Origin: Cornus controversa
Lineage: Eukaryota > Streptophyta > Magnoliopsida > Cornales > Cornaceae
Length of the DNA stretch: 64,000 nt
Assembly: GCA_026545225.1 (NCBI GenBank)
Contig: CM048846.1
Span: forward strand, 58,160,270-58,224,269
Reading direction: 5' to 3'
In this document: piece by piece, positions 23,371 through 33,060 of the stretch
How the letters are laid out: every line of letters begins with the position of its first letter
Position numbering within the stretch: the first letter of the stretch is position 1
Notes under the pieces: model-generated
What the model saw: the letters and a program-made list of their open reading frames with translations, nothing else
What the model was told of the DNA's origin: nothing
Database searches by the model: none
Program-made: the position numbers and the translations under genes

Positions 23371-24704
23371 TAGGGGCACTTGGCAGGTGATTGGTTCACC
23401 TAGTTTATTTTGGAGAAAGTCCTGACTTTCCTTGCATGCGCTTTGCGAGCCGTATTAGATTCTTCATTGCCTCCGAGTCCACCAAAGATAACTCTGATTT
23501 CCCCCAATGGAGGATTTCCCCGTGTAGTGTCTTCTTTACCGCCCGGTGGGCGGTTCTGTGCTCTCCTTCCGTCGCCAACCACAAATCTCCATAGTTGGCC
23601 CCTCTGAATTAGGTTATCAATCGGCCTTTTCAAGTCTATGCACTCATCTATATCGTGCCCATGGTTGTGATAGAACCTACAATACTTGTCATGGGAACTC
23701 TTGGAGGGATCAGATTTTAATTTTAGAGGCCATGCTACCGTCGAATCATCCTGGATGTTGAGGAAGATTTGGCTTATCACTGTGTTCAAAGGGGTAAAAT
23801 TGAGTCCCTTATCACAACGCAACGTCATATTGCTCTGCTTTGTGATGTCTGCCATACTTGGGGTTTCTCCCTTCCCTACTGGATTGTCCTCCCCTTTTCT
23901 TATTTTCCTTTCTGTAGTTATCTCCTTTTTCCCTCCGAGCATTAAAGGCATCTTCAGCATTTATGCATTTTTGGGCTTTTATAAGTAGTTCAGACATGCT
24001 TTCTAGAGGGTGCTTGGATATTAAGTACGGGAATTTGGAGGGCAACAAGCCTCTCATGAATGCAGTAACCACCACCTTGTCGTCCAGAGCATTGACTTGT
24101 AACATCTCTTTGTTAAATTGGTTGATGTAGTCTCGAAATGATTCCCCCTTAGTTTGTCTCACATTTAGGAGATAGGTAGTCGGCTTCTTATGCCTCCGGG
24201 CAGCGATGAAGTTGCCAACAAACAACTGACTCAGTTCTTTAAAAGAATGTACGGATGAAGGTTTCAACCTATTAAACCAAGACCGGGCAGAGCTTTTTAA
24301 AGTAATGGGGAAGGCTCTGCACATGATCTCATCTGGAACTTCTTGGAGGTATATTAGCACCTTGTAGGTTTCCAAGTGATCTAACGGGTCCTTGGTCCTG
24401 TCAAAGCTTTCAACAGGGGGCATCCTGAACTTGTTGGGCAAAGGACAGTTCATTACCCTAGAGAAGAAAGAGAGATTAGTTTATTGGACTAGATCCTCCA
24501 CTGTAAAGGGGCCTTTCCCTTTTATGGCGTGGGCCATGCTTTCTACCCTGGCTCTGAGGTCCTATATTTTTATATCATAATAAGTAGTTTCCCCTGGGTG
24601 CTCTGAATCTCCATGAGCTCGGTTTCTTTCAAGTGGGACTAGATGACTGGGATACGTCTCACCCCTAACTCGGCTCTGGGTTGCATTATCTGTTGGGACT
24701 TCAC

Positions 24705-26396
24705 TGTAATACCCTGCTCCAACACATGGTATGATATTGTCCGCTTTGGGCCTGAGCCCGCACGGTTTTTGATCGGCGTTGAATGTTACGCATTCTAGCC
24801 TCTTAAGTTATGTATTTTATTCTCTTAGTGATAGATTATTTTGTGATTTTACTTCGTTTTAGTGTTTTCTGTATTTTCAGGGCCTTAATGATTATTTCAG
24901 TTAAAACCGTGATTTTGGGCTTTTAAATATGACATGCAAGATGGTTAAATGAAGCCTACATCAATGAGATCTATTCCACCATTTATTTCAACTCAAATCA
25001 GCCCAAGGAAGAGGTCCAAGAGAATTACAGCTGCTTAAGAAGGTTTCGGGCCTGAAGCCCAAATCTGCGCATAATACAGTCTTAATCCCATTTTGGAAAA
25101 CGGATCAGAAGTCTTATTTTCGAGCCTCAAATCGACATAATTCTCGCGTAGGGTTGAACGAAATTTGATTCTGCACACTTTTGTATTTCACGAAAATTCC
25201 GTAAATCGGACTTCTAGTGGGTAAAAAGTTGGTCCGAAGTCAGCAGGAAAAACCCACCTGATTAGTGCTACGGGAAAACCTAATTAATTCCTAATTGGAT
25301 TAGGACTTTGATGTATTCTCTTGGCTATTTAAAGTGACAAATTAGGGCTGTATTGAGGAGGGCTTGGCAGCAGCTTTGAAGAGCTTTTGGAATAGAGAAT
25401 CATTGGAGAACAAGGCGTATCATGAGCGGCTAGTTCAGCCACCAGGGTTTTGATGGAGCCCTAACTAAACATCACTGGTTTGATTGTTCTAATTATTGGG
25501 GATTTTTGTATTCATTCATAGATTGTGTAATTTAGAGGATTCTTCTTATAGAATTGAGCAATAAAAGTCTTATAAATTCAGTTTCAATGATTTCTTATCT
25601 TGTCTTAGATACTTGATTATTGTTATTGAACTCGTCCCTGTTGTTTTCTGTGATCATGAGAGTGATTATTACACAATGGTTTTCACTGAATATATCATTA
25701 AATGCTTTGATGGATTATGCCTAGAGAAGATGAACCATACTGCACCCTAGATTAGAGTAGTTAGGCAGATGGCCCATGCCAATCGAAGATAGTCCATGAC
25801 TTAGCCTTAATCATATGTTATCTTCTTGATGGATGGAGGTGAGCTTGTAGCCACCGACACCACTTATGCATTATATGATGCCCCATAGTTAGTTCAATTG
25901 ACCATTGATTGTGAAGTTAGTGGTGAAATCAATTACCCTAGACTTATCTTATATTCTCTACACTCCTTAGTTTCTCTTGCTTTTGTTCAATTGCTTCATT
26001 AGTTAATTTAGTTATAAAAATTAGCAACTTATCTCTTTTAAATTTAATTAGAATTAGTCCTAACAATTCAACTCAATCAGACCACAGTCCCTGAGGTTCG
26101 ACACCCCTTCCTTTCGATAGCCCTATTCTGCAAGGAATTCGTTCTATTGCGAAGTGTGGTAATTTTTAATTGATATACTTTTTGAGTCACACTCACACAC
26201 GAATCAGTTTTGCTCTTGGGTTTTACCCCAAAAGGCCTCATACCATTTGAAGAGAATATACTACATATAAGCACATCCCCTTTTCCACACCCAGTCGATG
26301 TGGGATTGAGCACCTCGTACCCTATCAGTGTGGTAGCTCAGCCCAGTGTCTGTCTTCGCACTCGCCCACTCACACCCGCCCACAAGGGTTACTACA
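24705..26396 (+). mobile_element. Small solo LTR (~250 bp net), TSD TTCAC, itself interrupted
   Basis: It starts TGTAATACCCTGCTCC and ends GGGTTACTACA. TTCAC at 24700-24704 and 26397-26401 flanks it. Text includes 'gcacggttttgctcttggg' when the nested LTR is ignored, and 'aaaaggcctcataccatttg'. The unbroken length would be 250 bp. No internal region is present. It lies within the Tat gag. Confidence 0.85.
24770..26206 (+). mobile_element. Solo LTR (TGATCGGCG family), TSD GTTTT
   Basis: The 1437-bp segment starts TGATCGGCGTTGAATG and ends ACACACGAATCA. GTTTT at 24765-24769 and 26207-26211 flanks it. It is inserted in the small LTR 24705-26396, so it is younger than that one. It matches 17075-18529 and 29236-30486. 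Confidence 0.9.
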
Positions 26397-26401
26397 TTCA
26401 C

Positions 26402-26883
26402 TATCTTGCCTAACATCATCCCCTTCTAGATCAGCAGGCCTAAGGTGACTTCATGACGGTACTGGTACCACGGGAGGGAGGCATTGTAGGATTGTCGCAT
26501 TTTGCTAGAGCACCTGGGCCATACTTTGATTCAAGTTTTGGACCTGACATTCCAATGCTGCGACATGCTCTTGGTTGTTTGGGACTCCAGGGAATGCCCC
26601 AGGGAAGTCCATTTGTCAAGGGGGTTGCATGCCTCCTTGTCCTGCTATTGGTCCAAGAAAATCAGGAGTGGCAGGGGGATCTTGTCTAGCTGGAGGATCC
26701 TGTCCAGCAAAAAGGTCTTGTCTAGCAGGTAGGAGGCTCTTGTGCGACTGGAAGATTGTGACCAGTAGGAGGGTCCTGTCCGACATTAGTTTCTAACCCA
26801 AATCATAGGTACATCATGCTTCATGTATGATTCGTGTAGAACAATCAAGTTTATGATCGTTTCCCATAGACGATGCCAACTAA
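26402..26883 (-). other. 5' leader and gag N-terminus of the Tat element
   Basis: This stretch holds the primer-binding region, a short leader and the first ~125 gag codons. A tandem-like CTxGAC/GGATCCTGTC pattern (26665-26780) encodes the repeated 'RQDPPARQD'. Confidence 0.6.
26862..26880 (-). other. Primer-binding region of the Tat-lineage element
   Basis: The minus strand reads GTTGGCATCGTCTATGGGA right after the 5' LTR, close to the TTGGCGCCGTCTGTGGGAA form found at this place in Tat/Ogre elements. It would anneal to a tRNA 3' end to prime reverse transcription. The tRNA was not determined. Confidence 0.6.
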
Positions 26884-27213
26884 TGAAGCAAAAATTCACC
26901 CCGAGCTGGTCAAATGCCAACCTGTAAAAATACAAGGGAATGATAGTTGAAAGGGCACCGGCATGATGCCAACCGACTGTGCTCCGATGATTAAGCCAAA
27001 TATTGGGTAGGCTACCAAAGCTATAGAGCACTTGAGAAGGTATTAATTGCGTACCTTAGAATATGAACCGTCCCTAGTAGAACATTGGCTCTTCAGTTTC
27101 CCATCCCTATCTGGAGATAGGAAAGTCCTGGATAAAGCATTCCTCTTGTCCACGTCAACTTAATATTAACCCCCATGTCATGTGTTTTATACTATGAGTC
27201 AAATACTCTATTA
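26884..27213 (-). repeat. 5' LTR of the Tat-lineage element
   Basis: It pairs with 9378-9742. Shared text includes 'aaaattcacc', 'gtattaattgcgtacctt', 'ccatccctatct' and 'aatactctat'. The minus-strand end (...GCTTCA) is followed by the primer-binding region. It is only about 330 bp, short for this lineage. Confidence 0.88.
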
Positions 27214-27789
27214 GATTCGATTACAGCTATGACTGTTGCCTATGCTGTTGGTCAGATGGGAGACACAAAGAAGGCATTTTTAGTTCATGCATATGTCATT
27301 TGTAATGCTTTTCTTAGGGATGTCTCTTTATGTAACTTGATTGTTTCCATGTATGGCAAATGTGGGGATGTAGAGAAGGCGCGTATGGTCTTTGATAGAA
27401 TGGAGGAAAAAGATGGGATATCATGGAATTCCATGCTTTCTTGTTATACCCAGAATGGACGAGCTAGTGAAATGTTATTACTTTTTGATCAAATGCAGGC
27501 TTCTGGTTCTAAACCTAATCTAGTGACAACATTGATCATGGTCTCGGTCTGTGTTTATCTGGGGTCCTCACAGCTTGGAAGAAAAGTCCACAATTTTATA
27601 ATTGGTAATGACATAAGGATAAATACAACACTTTGGAATGCAATTATGGATATGTATGATAAGTGTGGGGATTTGGACACTACAGTTGAAATGTCCAATA
27701 GGACTTGCTCAAATGAATAGAATGTTAGTTCTTGGAATGTGTTGATCTCAGGGTATGGCACACATGGACATGGTAAAAAGGCACTTGAA
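27214..27789 (+). pseudogene. PPR pseudogene piece 3 (several PPR motifs)
   Basis: The frame continues from piece 2 as 'DSITAMTVAYAVGQMGDTKK'. Motifs include 'HAYVICNAFLRDV', 'LIVSMYGKCGDVEKA', 'MVFDRMEEKDGISWNSML', 'MQASGSKPNLVTTLI' and 'WNAIMDMYDKCGDLDT'. A single stop (TAG at about 27718) interrupts it before 'NVSSWNVLISGYGTHGHGKK' and 'ALE'. It ends at TTGAA (27785-27789), the left target duplication of the next solo LTR. Confidence 0.88.
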
Positions 27790-29151
27790 TGTGAGTTGCG
27801 CGGTGCGGAAGCAACTGCAAAAATTAGAATTAAATCCTAGAACGGGGTGATTAGGTTTACTTGCTTTTTGCTTAATTATTCAGATTATCCAATTTTAATT
27901 TCAATTAATAATTAAAGCAATCCTATAAAGCAAGTAAATAAAGTGTAGTAAAGTAAACGAATGCACCAGATATACGTGGCAAACCCAAATCGAGAAAAAA
28001 ACCACGGGTGAGGCTTTGTAGCCCCGGAGGAGCAAATCCACTATTGTCGAAGCAAATTATAACAGACTCTATCTCAGGTTCACACCCACTCCACTCTGAT
28101 GCAAAACACCTTAGGCTTACAATTGCGACTACCTCATCCAACTGCTGCAGATTCCTAGCTAATATACAAATCCTTTCAGAAGGGTATCTGAAAGAACACG
28201 AACACGCAGCAAGTATTCTATCCCCTTCATAGCACAATCTTCTTCTCCTTCCTCACCAATGAATAGTTGTAGAAGACACCAATCCAGTAACTTGATCATG
28301 AAGAAATCTTCAATGCAGTCTTCGAACAGTTGATCAAACAAATAGAGATCACCCTAAATCACTCAGTGAAATATGTGTGTGCTCTCAAAAATATAAACAA
28401 AGAATTTTATGGAAAAATCCTTTGCTAGAAAAACCTCATGATTTCTCTGTCTAGAATAAGTATTTATTGTATATTAAAAGCATCTGTGAAGACACGTATT
28501 TTTTGCACATTGAGAGAGAAATCATATGAGGTTTTTATAAAGATTAAAAATCCCAATTTTCCTTAGAAAATAAGTTAAAATCGAATAAGAAACAAGTCCT
28601 CACGATTTTAGAAAGTTCTACATCAAATCCAAGTCAAAATAGGACAAATCTGGTCAAATTTCATAGACCAGAAAAGTTGGACCAATCCAGCCTTCACTTG
28701 GACCGGTCCAACTCCTGTAGCATACTCTGCAGGAGTTGTTGACACCTCATGGACCGGTCTAGCCTTCACTTGGACTGGTCCAACCTTAAAATTTTCACAA
28801 ATTTGCTTAAAACCCCTCTTTTCAAGGTTGGAACCTCCCGGTTTGAGATATATGTGTTCACACAACTTTACTTGCACTATGTGACTCTCATATGTGATCA
28901 ACAATGTCCTAATGGATTCAGAACCATCTCAAAAATTCAATCAATCAAATCCTTGTTCAGACCATTGACGATTTTTCCCGAAAATTCAAGCTTCATTCTT
29001 TAATGAACCCTTGCATGGTTGGTGTAGAACTCCATCCTCACTCTAAGACTTCAATTATATGATCAATGATAGAAATATAACTTAAATAATATAACTCGAT
29101 CATGATTGGTTTTGACACCAAAGATTGCCAATTACAAAAATATACGTCACA
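27790..29151 (-). mobile_element. Solo LTR, probably Copia, TSD TTGAA
   Basis: The 1362-bp segment has plus-strand ends TGTGAGTTGCGCGG and ATATACGTCACA. TTGAA at 27785-27789 and 29152-29156 flanks it, and its removal restores the PPR frame (ALE to LELFSEM). On the minus strand the text near 28060-27960 ('cccgtggttttttctcg', 'gtttgccacgtatatctgg') resembles the R/U5 of Copia LTRs, which is why minus orientation is chosen. No coding region is present. Confidence 0.85.
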
Positions 29152-29235
29152 TTGAACTCTTCTCGGAAATGGAAAAAGGAAGATGTGTAGCCAAATCACA
29201 TCATTTTCACATCCATTCTTTCTGTTTGTAGCCAT
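29152..29235 (+). pseudogene. PPR pseudogene piece 4
   Basis: It begins with the right copy of TTGAA (29152-29156) and continues piece 3 as 'LELFSEMEK'. After a shift it reads 'EDV', a stop, then 'PNHIIFTSILSVCSH', the usual end of a PPR motif. It stops at GCCAT (29231-29235), where another LTR begins with TGATCGACG. No further PPR sequence was found to the right. Confidence 0.8.
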
Positions 29236-30486
29236 TGATCGACGTTGAATGTTACGCATTCTAGCCTCTTAACTTATGTATTTTATTCTCTTAGTGATAG
29301 ATTATTTTGTGATTTTACTTTATTTCAGTGTTTTCTGTAGTTGTAGGGCCTTAATGAGTATTTCAGTTAAAACCATGATTTTGGGCTTTTAAAGAAGACG
29401 TCCAAGATGATTAGATGAAGCTTACATCAAGGAAATCCATTCAACCATTTATTTCAACTCAAATCAGCCTAAGGAAGAGGTCTAAGAGAATTACAGCTGC
29501 TTAAGAAGGTTTCAGGCCTGAAGCCCAAATCTGCGCATAATACAGTCTTAATCCCGTTTTGAAAAATGGACCAGAAGTCTTATTTTCGAGCCTCAAACGA
29601 AATTCGATTCTGCACACTTTTATATTTCACAAAAATTCTGTGAATCTGACTTCTAGTGGGTCAAAAGTTGGGCCAAACGTCAGCAGGAAAAACCCACCTG
29701 ATTAGTGCTGCGGGAAAACCTAATTAATTCCTAATTGGATTAGGACTTTGGTGTATTCTCTTGGGGCATAAAGTAAAGAATTGGAAGCTGAGTTTGGAGG
29801 AGAGATTACAGAGATTGGAGAGTCTGAGAGGGCTGAGGACAGAACAGAAACATACTTTGCAGAGCCATTGGAGAACGAAGTCATACGCATAATTGATGAA
29901 GATGATGCCTTCTTCCTCAACAGTTGAAGCTTCTTCTTCTACCATGAGAGGCTAGTTCATCCACTAGGGTTTTGATGTAACCCTAACAAAGCATCAATGG
30001 TTTGATTGTTTTAATTATTGGGGACCTTTATATACATGCATAGATTGTGTAATTTAGAGGATTCTTATTATAGAATTGAGCAATAAAAGTCTTGTAAATT
30101 CAGTTTCAATGATTTCTTATCTTGTCTTAGATATTTAGTTGTTGTTATTGAACTCAATCTCTCTTATTTTCTGTTATTATGAGAGCGATTATTACACAAT
30201 GGTAATCACTGAATATATTGTTATGAGCTTTGATGGATTATGCCTAGAGAAGATGAACCATACTGCACCCTAGATTAGAGTAGTTAGGCAGATGGCCCAT
30301 GCCAATCGAAGATAGTCCATGGCTTAGCCTTAATCATATGTTATCTTCTTGACGGATGAAGGTGAGCTTGTAGCCACCGACACCACTTATGCATGATGTA
30401 ATTCCCCTATAGTTGATTCAATTGACCATTGATTGTGGAGTTAGTGGTGAAGTCAAACACCCTAGGTTTCTCTCCTATTATCTTCA
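29236..30486 (+). mobile_element. 3'-truncated LTR of the TGATCGGCG family
   Basis: It starts TGATCGACGTTGAATG directly after PPR piece 4 and follows the 24770 copy through 'gccaccgacaccacttatgc' to about 30486. There it breaks into a Tekay-like LTR. The last ~250 bp of the LTR are missing, and no right-hand copy of GCCAT was found. Confidence 0.8.
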
Positions 30487-32814
30487 CTATCTTGGGGCAT
30501 TTTGGTCTTTTTGCAAGCCCTAGATATTTTAAATATCAGTGGCTGAGTCTCCTACCATATCTCATGCCTCTTTCTCTCTCTAAAAGTCTCCATCTTCATA
30601 ACTCTCCCTTCTCTCTACATTTCGGACCCGTTCGGCTTGGATTTAAGACTCACCAAAGGAGTGATATACGTAGGAGACGGCTAGGGCTTCCCTTTGAATT
30701 GATCAAATTTGTGGTTCGAAAAGGTTAACATTTCTAGAATTTTGAAAAGTTCTTGGAAGGCCTTCATTTTTGAGGTAGGGGTGTTCCTTCTCATTTACTT
30801 GTCGATTCTAGGGTTTCGGGTGAAATGGTGAGAGTTAGAATTGTGTATTGCATGTTATAGAATGGTAAGAGGGGTGGGATGTGGTGAGTTTCTATCTCTC
30901 TTAAGTCTCTTATGTGCAATGGGTATGTTTATGTTGTATGCATGATGTGAGGAGTGAATGAGTGAGAGAAAATGAGCATATACACTTATATGTTAGGTTT
31001 TATGCACTTTTGTGAAAATGTGTTAAATAAGCATATTTGTGTTATGTGATGTTGTATGAGTTAAAATGCATGCCTTCCTTATATAGAAAATGTATGCATT
31101 GGTGATGTATGACAAATATGTGCTTATGTGGGTTTTGTGAGCATATGTAACTTATGCTAGGGTTTTCACATATAGATGATTATATGTGTGGATTGATGAA
31201 TATGAAATGTATGTTATGTTCCTCTATAACTAGTGTATGTATTGTGAAGCATAAATTCTAAATGCTTGATCTATATATGTTCGAAATGCATGTATGTGTC
31301 CGTTGTGAGGAAATGGGAGAAAGTGGTCTAATCACCTTGGAGGTAGGAGTTCTCGGTGAAAATCTTAGAAGGGTCTCATCACTTGGTAGGACCGATGTTC
31401 TTAGTGGTGTCTTTCAAAAATTGTCTCATCACCTAGTAGGACCGATGTTCTCGGCGGTGCATATTGAAATGATTCCATCACCTGGTAGGACCGATGTTCT
31501 CGATGATGTAAATTTTGAAATTTGTGTGAAAAATGTCTCAGGTCGTATGGTTGGTCAAGGATCATGTTAGGGTATCGGGTTAAGTCCAAGAGAGAAATAA
31601 GTGTGTGATAATGCTTTCATTTCAAATTGTGAAGCATGATATGTGTTAATGCATTCTTAATTATATACATTGCTTCTGAATAAACATGGTATACGTCAGA
31701 TGATACATGAAATGTGGTGGCATGCATTCATGTAGGTTATGTCAAGTCGGCACTTAGGTGGATTGGGGTATATCTACTGAGCCGCAGTGGTGCTCACCCC
31801 TTTATTCTAAACCTTTTTACAGATAAAGCGCCGATGACAGATGGGATTTGAGTGTCCAGGTGGAACTCTTGTAATATTTTGATACGTTTTGGATATTGTA
31901 TATTTTGTTACTATCTATCCCAGCTTGTGGCATGAGATCTTTATCTCTGAGTTGTAGTTATATTTTGGACAAATGTAACTTGGATTATAACCTTGTTGAG
32001 TTGCATTTTTGGACTTTTGACCTTCTGAGATGTAAATAGATGTCCATGCCGGTTTGTGGCATGTGGACTATGTTAATGATGTTATAATTACATTTGATTC
32101 ATGTTGATATACTCTAGTTTCAAGTGTAATGATCATATGTGGATCATATGTGATTTGGGGGTTTTGAATGGAAGAAGTTGGTTTTAATTCCATTATGTAT
32201 AAATTCTTGGATATGATTGTTGGAGATGTGGATTTTTGTTTAAAATGGTGTTTGATGATATTTTTATCATTTGTACATGTTATGGGTGATATTTTGATGA
32301 TTTTTAGTCTTTTAGATGAGTTTTAGAGCCTAAAAGTTGAGATTTTCAAGTCTGGGATAGTAGGTTTCGATACTTGCGACGATATATGTTCGATGCATCT
32401 AACTCCTCAATTCGATGCATTGAAGTTACTATTCACAACATTCTCCAAAATTTGTCCAAACTTCAATCGGGCATAACTTCTTCGTTTTAAATCGGATTGG
32501 AGTGTGATTTTTTTGAAATTGAGTATTTTTGGATTCTCTATCCAATGGTGTAGGTCTCAATACTAGATTCCAAACACACGAAATATTGAGTCTTGAAAGT
32601 GAGTGATTTATGAGAGTGCGGATAAATAAAATTACCTCTAAGGTGATGTGGTTTGAAGTAGGGCCCATTGGCATTGAATAAAGTGGAGTTGTTTACATCT
32701 ATGTGCAAGCATAGGGTTTAGCATCCCTGGTAATTGAGGATAATGAGGGTCCATTAGGCTTAATGGATCGAAGTCACCTCCGGTTCTCTGGGAGTCGGAA
32801 ATCGGGGCATGACA
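30487..32814 (+). mobile_element. 5'-truncated Tekay-like LTR
   Basis: It is colinear with 6650-9154: 'ggcattttggtctttttgc', 'tacgtaggagacggctagg', 'gagccgcagtggtgctcacc', 'acagataaagcgccgatgac'. It ends ATCGGGGCATGACA at 32814. The first ~350 bp of the LTR are absent. A minisatellite (31325-31510, GGTAGGACCGATGTTCTCGG) and a short GATGCATC-type motif array (32355-32422) sit where the sister copies have theirs. Confidence 0.75.
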
Positions 32815-32816
32815 GT

Positions 32817-33060
32817 TTAGCACCAATTATCCGCAACCAACAGATCTGAACATCCATCAAAACTAAGAGGCATCAACTTTTTGAACCTCGTGATAAACTT
32901 GAAACGCTTCTCACTTTCACTTTCTTCCGGTTGCACTACCGATTGTTGCACCTTAGTAACTATAGTCTTCACAAAGTCTCTAAAGGTTGCAGTCATATCA
33001 GTAACCAAACAGTTTCCCTCAAGGACTTCACCCCCAACTGTCGTTCAATGGCGTCTAGGT
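32817..33060 (-). pseudogene. Gag fragment of a Tekay-like Gypsy
   Basis: The minus-strand translation includes 'DMTATFRDFVKTIVTKVQQS' and 'FITRFKKLMPLSFDGCSDLL', then 'VADNWC'. This matches the N-terminal part of plant chromovirus gag (FKKLxPPxFxG...AExWL). It is truncated by the element junction. Confidence 0.75.

Larger units (their letters stand above)
23400..26786 (-). pseudogene. Decayed gag of the Tat element, split by a small LTR
   Basis: It starts with ATG at 26786 (MSDRTLL). A repeat-like 'ARQDPPARQD' stretch and a heptad-like 'HVAALECQVQNLNQ' region follow, up to about 26402. The frame resumes left of the inserted small LTR (24705-26396) as 'PLPNKFRMPPVESFDRTKDP' and the retrotransposon gag core 'RSWFNRLKPSSVHSFKELSQ', through 'QTKGESFRDYINQFNKEML'. 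The C-terminal part has 'KYCRFYHNHGHDIDECIDLK', a zinc-knuckle-like motif (C-H-H-C pattern). A few stops interrupt it. Confidence 0.85.
9378..27213 (-). mobile_element. Full-length Tat-lineage Gypsy element, heavily nested
   Basis: It is read on the minus strand. The 5' LTR is 27213-26884, with a primer-binding region at 26862-26880. Gag (26786-23400), pol (23370-19576), a ~96-bp tandem-repeat region, an antisense gene on the plus strand (10294-16134), a purine tract and the 3' LTR (9742-9378) follow. GATTC at 9373-9377 and 27214-27218 is the target duplication, inside a PPR codon run. Removing the nested insertions (10917-12306, 13013-16046, 17075-18529 and 24705-26396, each with its 5-bp duplication) leaves about 10.2 kb. 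Gag-pol carries many stops, so it is not autonomous. From family knowledge, an extra antisense ORF between pol and the 3' LTR is known in Grande-like Tat elements, which fits this placement. Confidence 0.88.
5839..29235 (+). pseudogene. PPR (PLS-type) gene split by retroelements
   Basis: Four plus-strand pieces (5839-6303, 9288-9377, 27214-27789 and 29152-29235) read as one PPR protein when the elements between them are ignored. PPR proteins bind organelle RNA and usually act in editing, splicing or stability in plastids or mitochondria. The repeats here look like the PLS class: 'FFLWNTMLHVYANGG', 'WTAMITAYKQDERPEDSL', 'VSLCNLIVSMYGKCGDVEKA', 'GISWNSMLSCYTQNGRA', 'SSWNVLISGYGTHG'. Two junctions restore the reading frame exactly once the duplicated GATTC and TTGAA are counted once. 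Besides the insertions there are in-frame stops and at least one frameshift near 5990, so the gene is dead. The C-terminal part (E or DYW domains) was not found and may be deleted. The organelle target cannot be judged. Confidence 0.85.

Noticed and set aside
26077..26313. Frames across 26077-26689 as a host gene
   Set aside because: They cross a solo LTR boundary and the duplicated TTCAC. The right part is explained by the Tat gag on the minus strand.
29720..29945. Ser/Glu-rich minus-strand frames
   Set aside because: They lie within the TGATCGGCG-family LTR and are not kept in the 17075 and 24770 copies.
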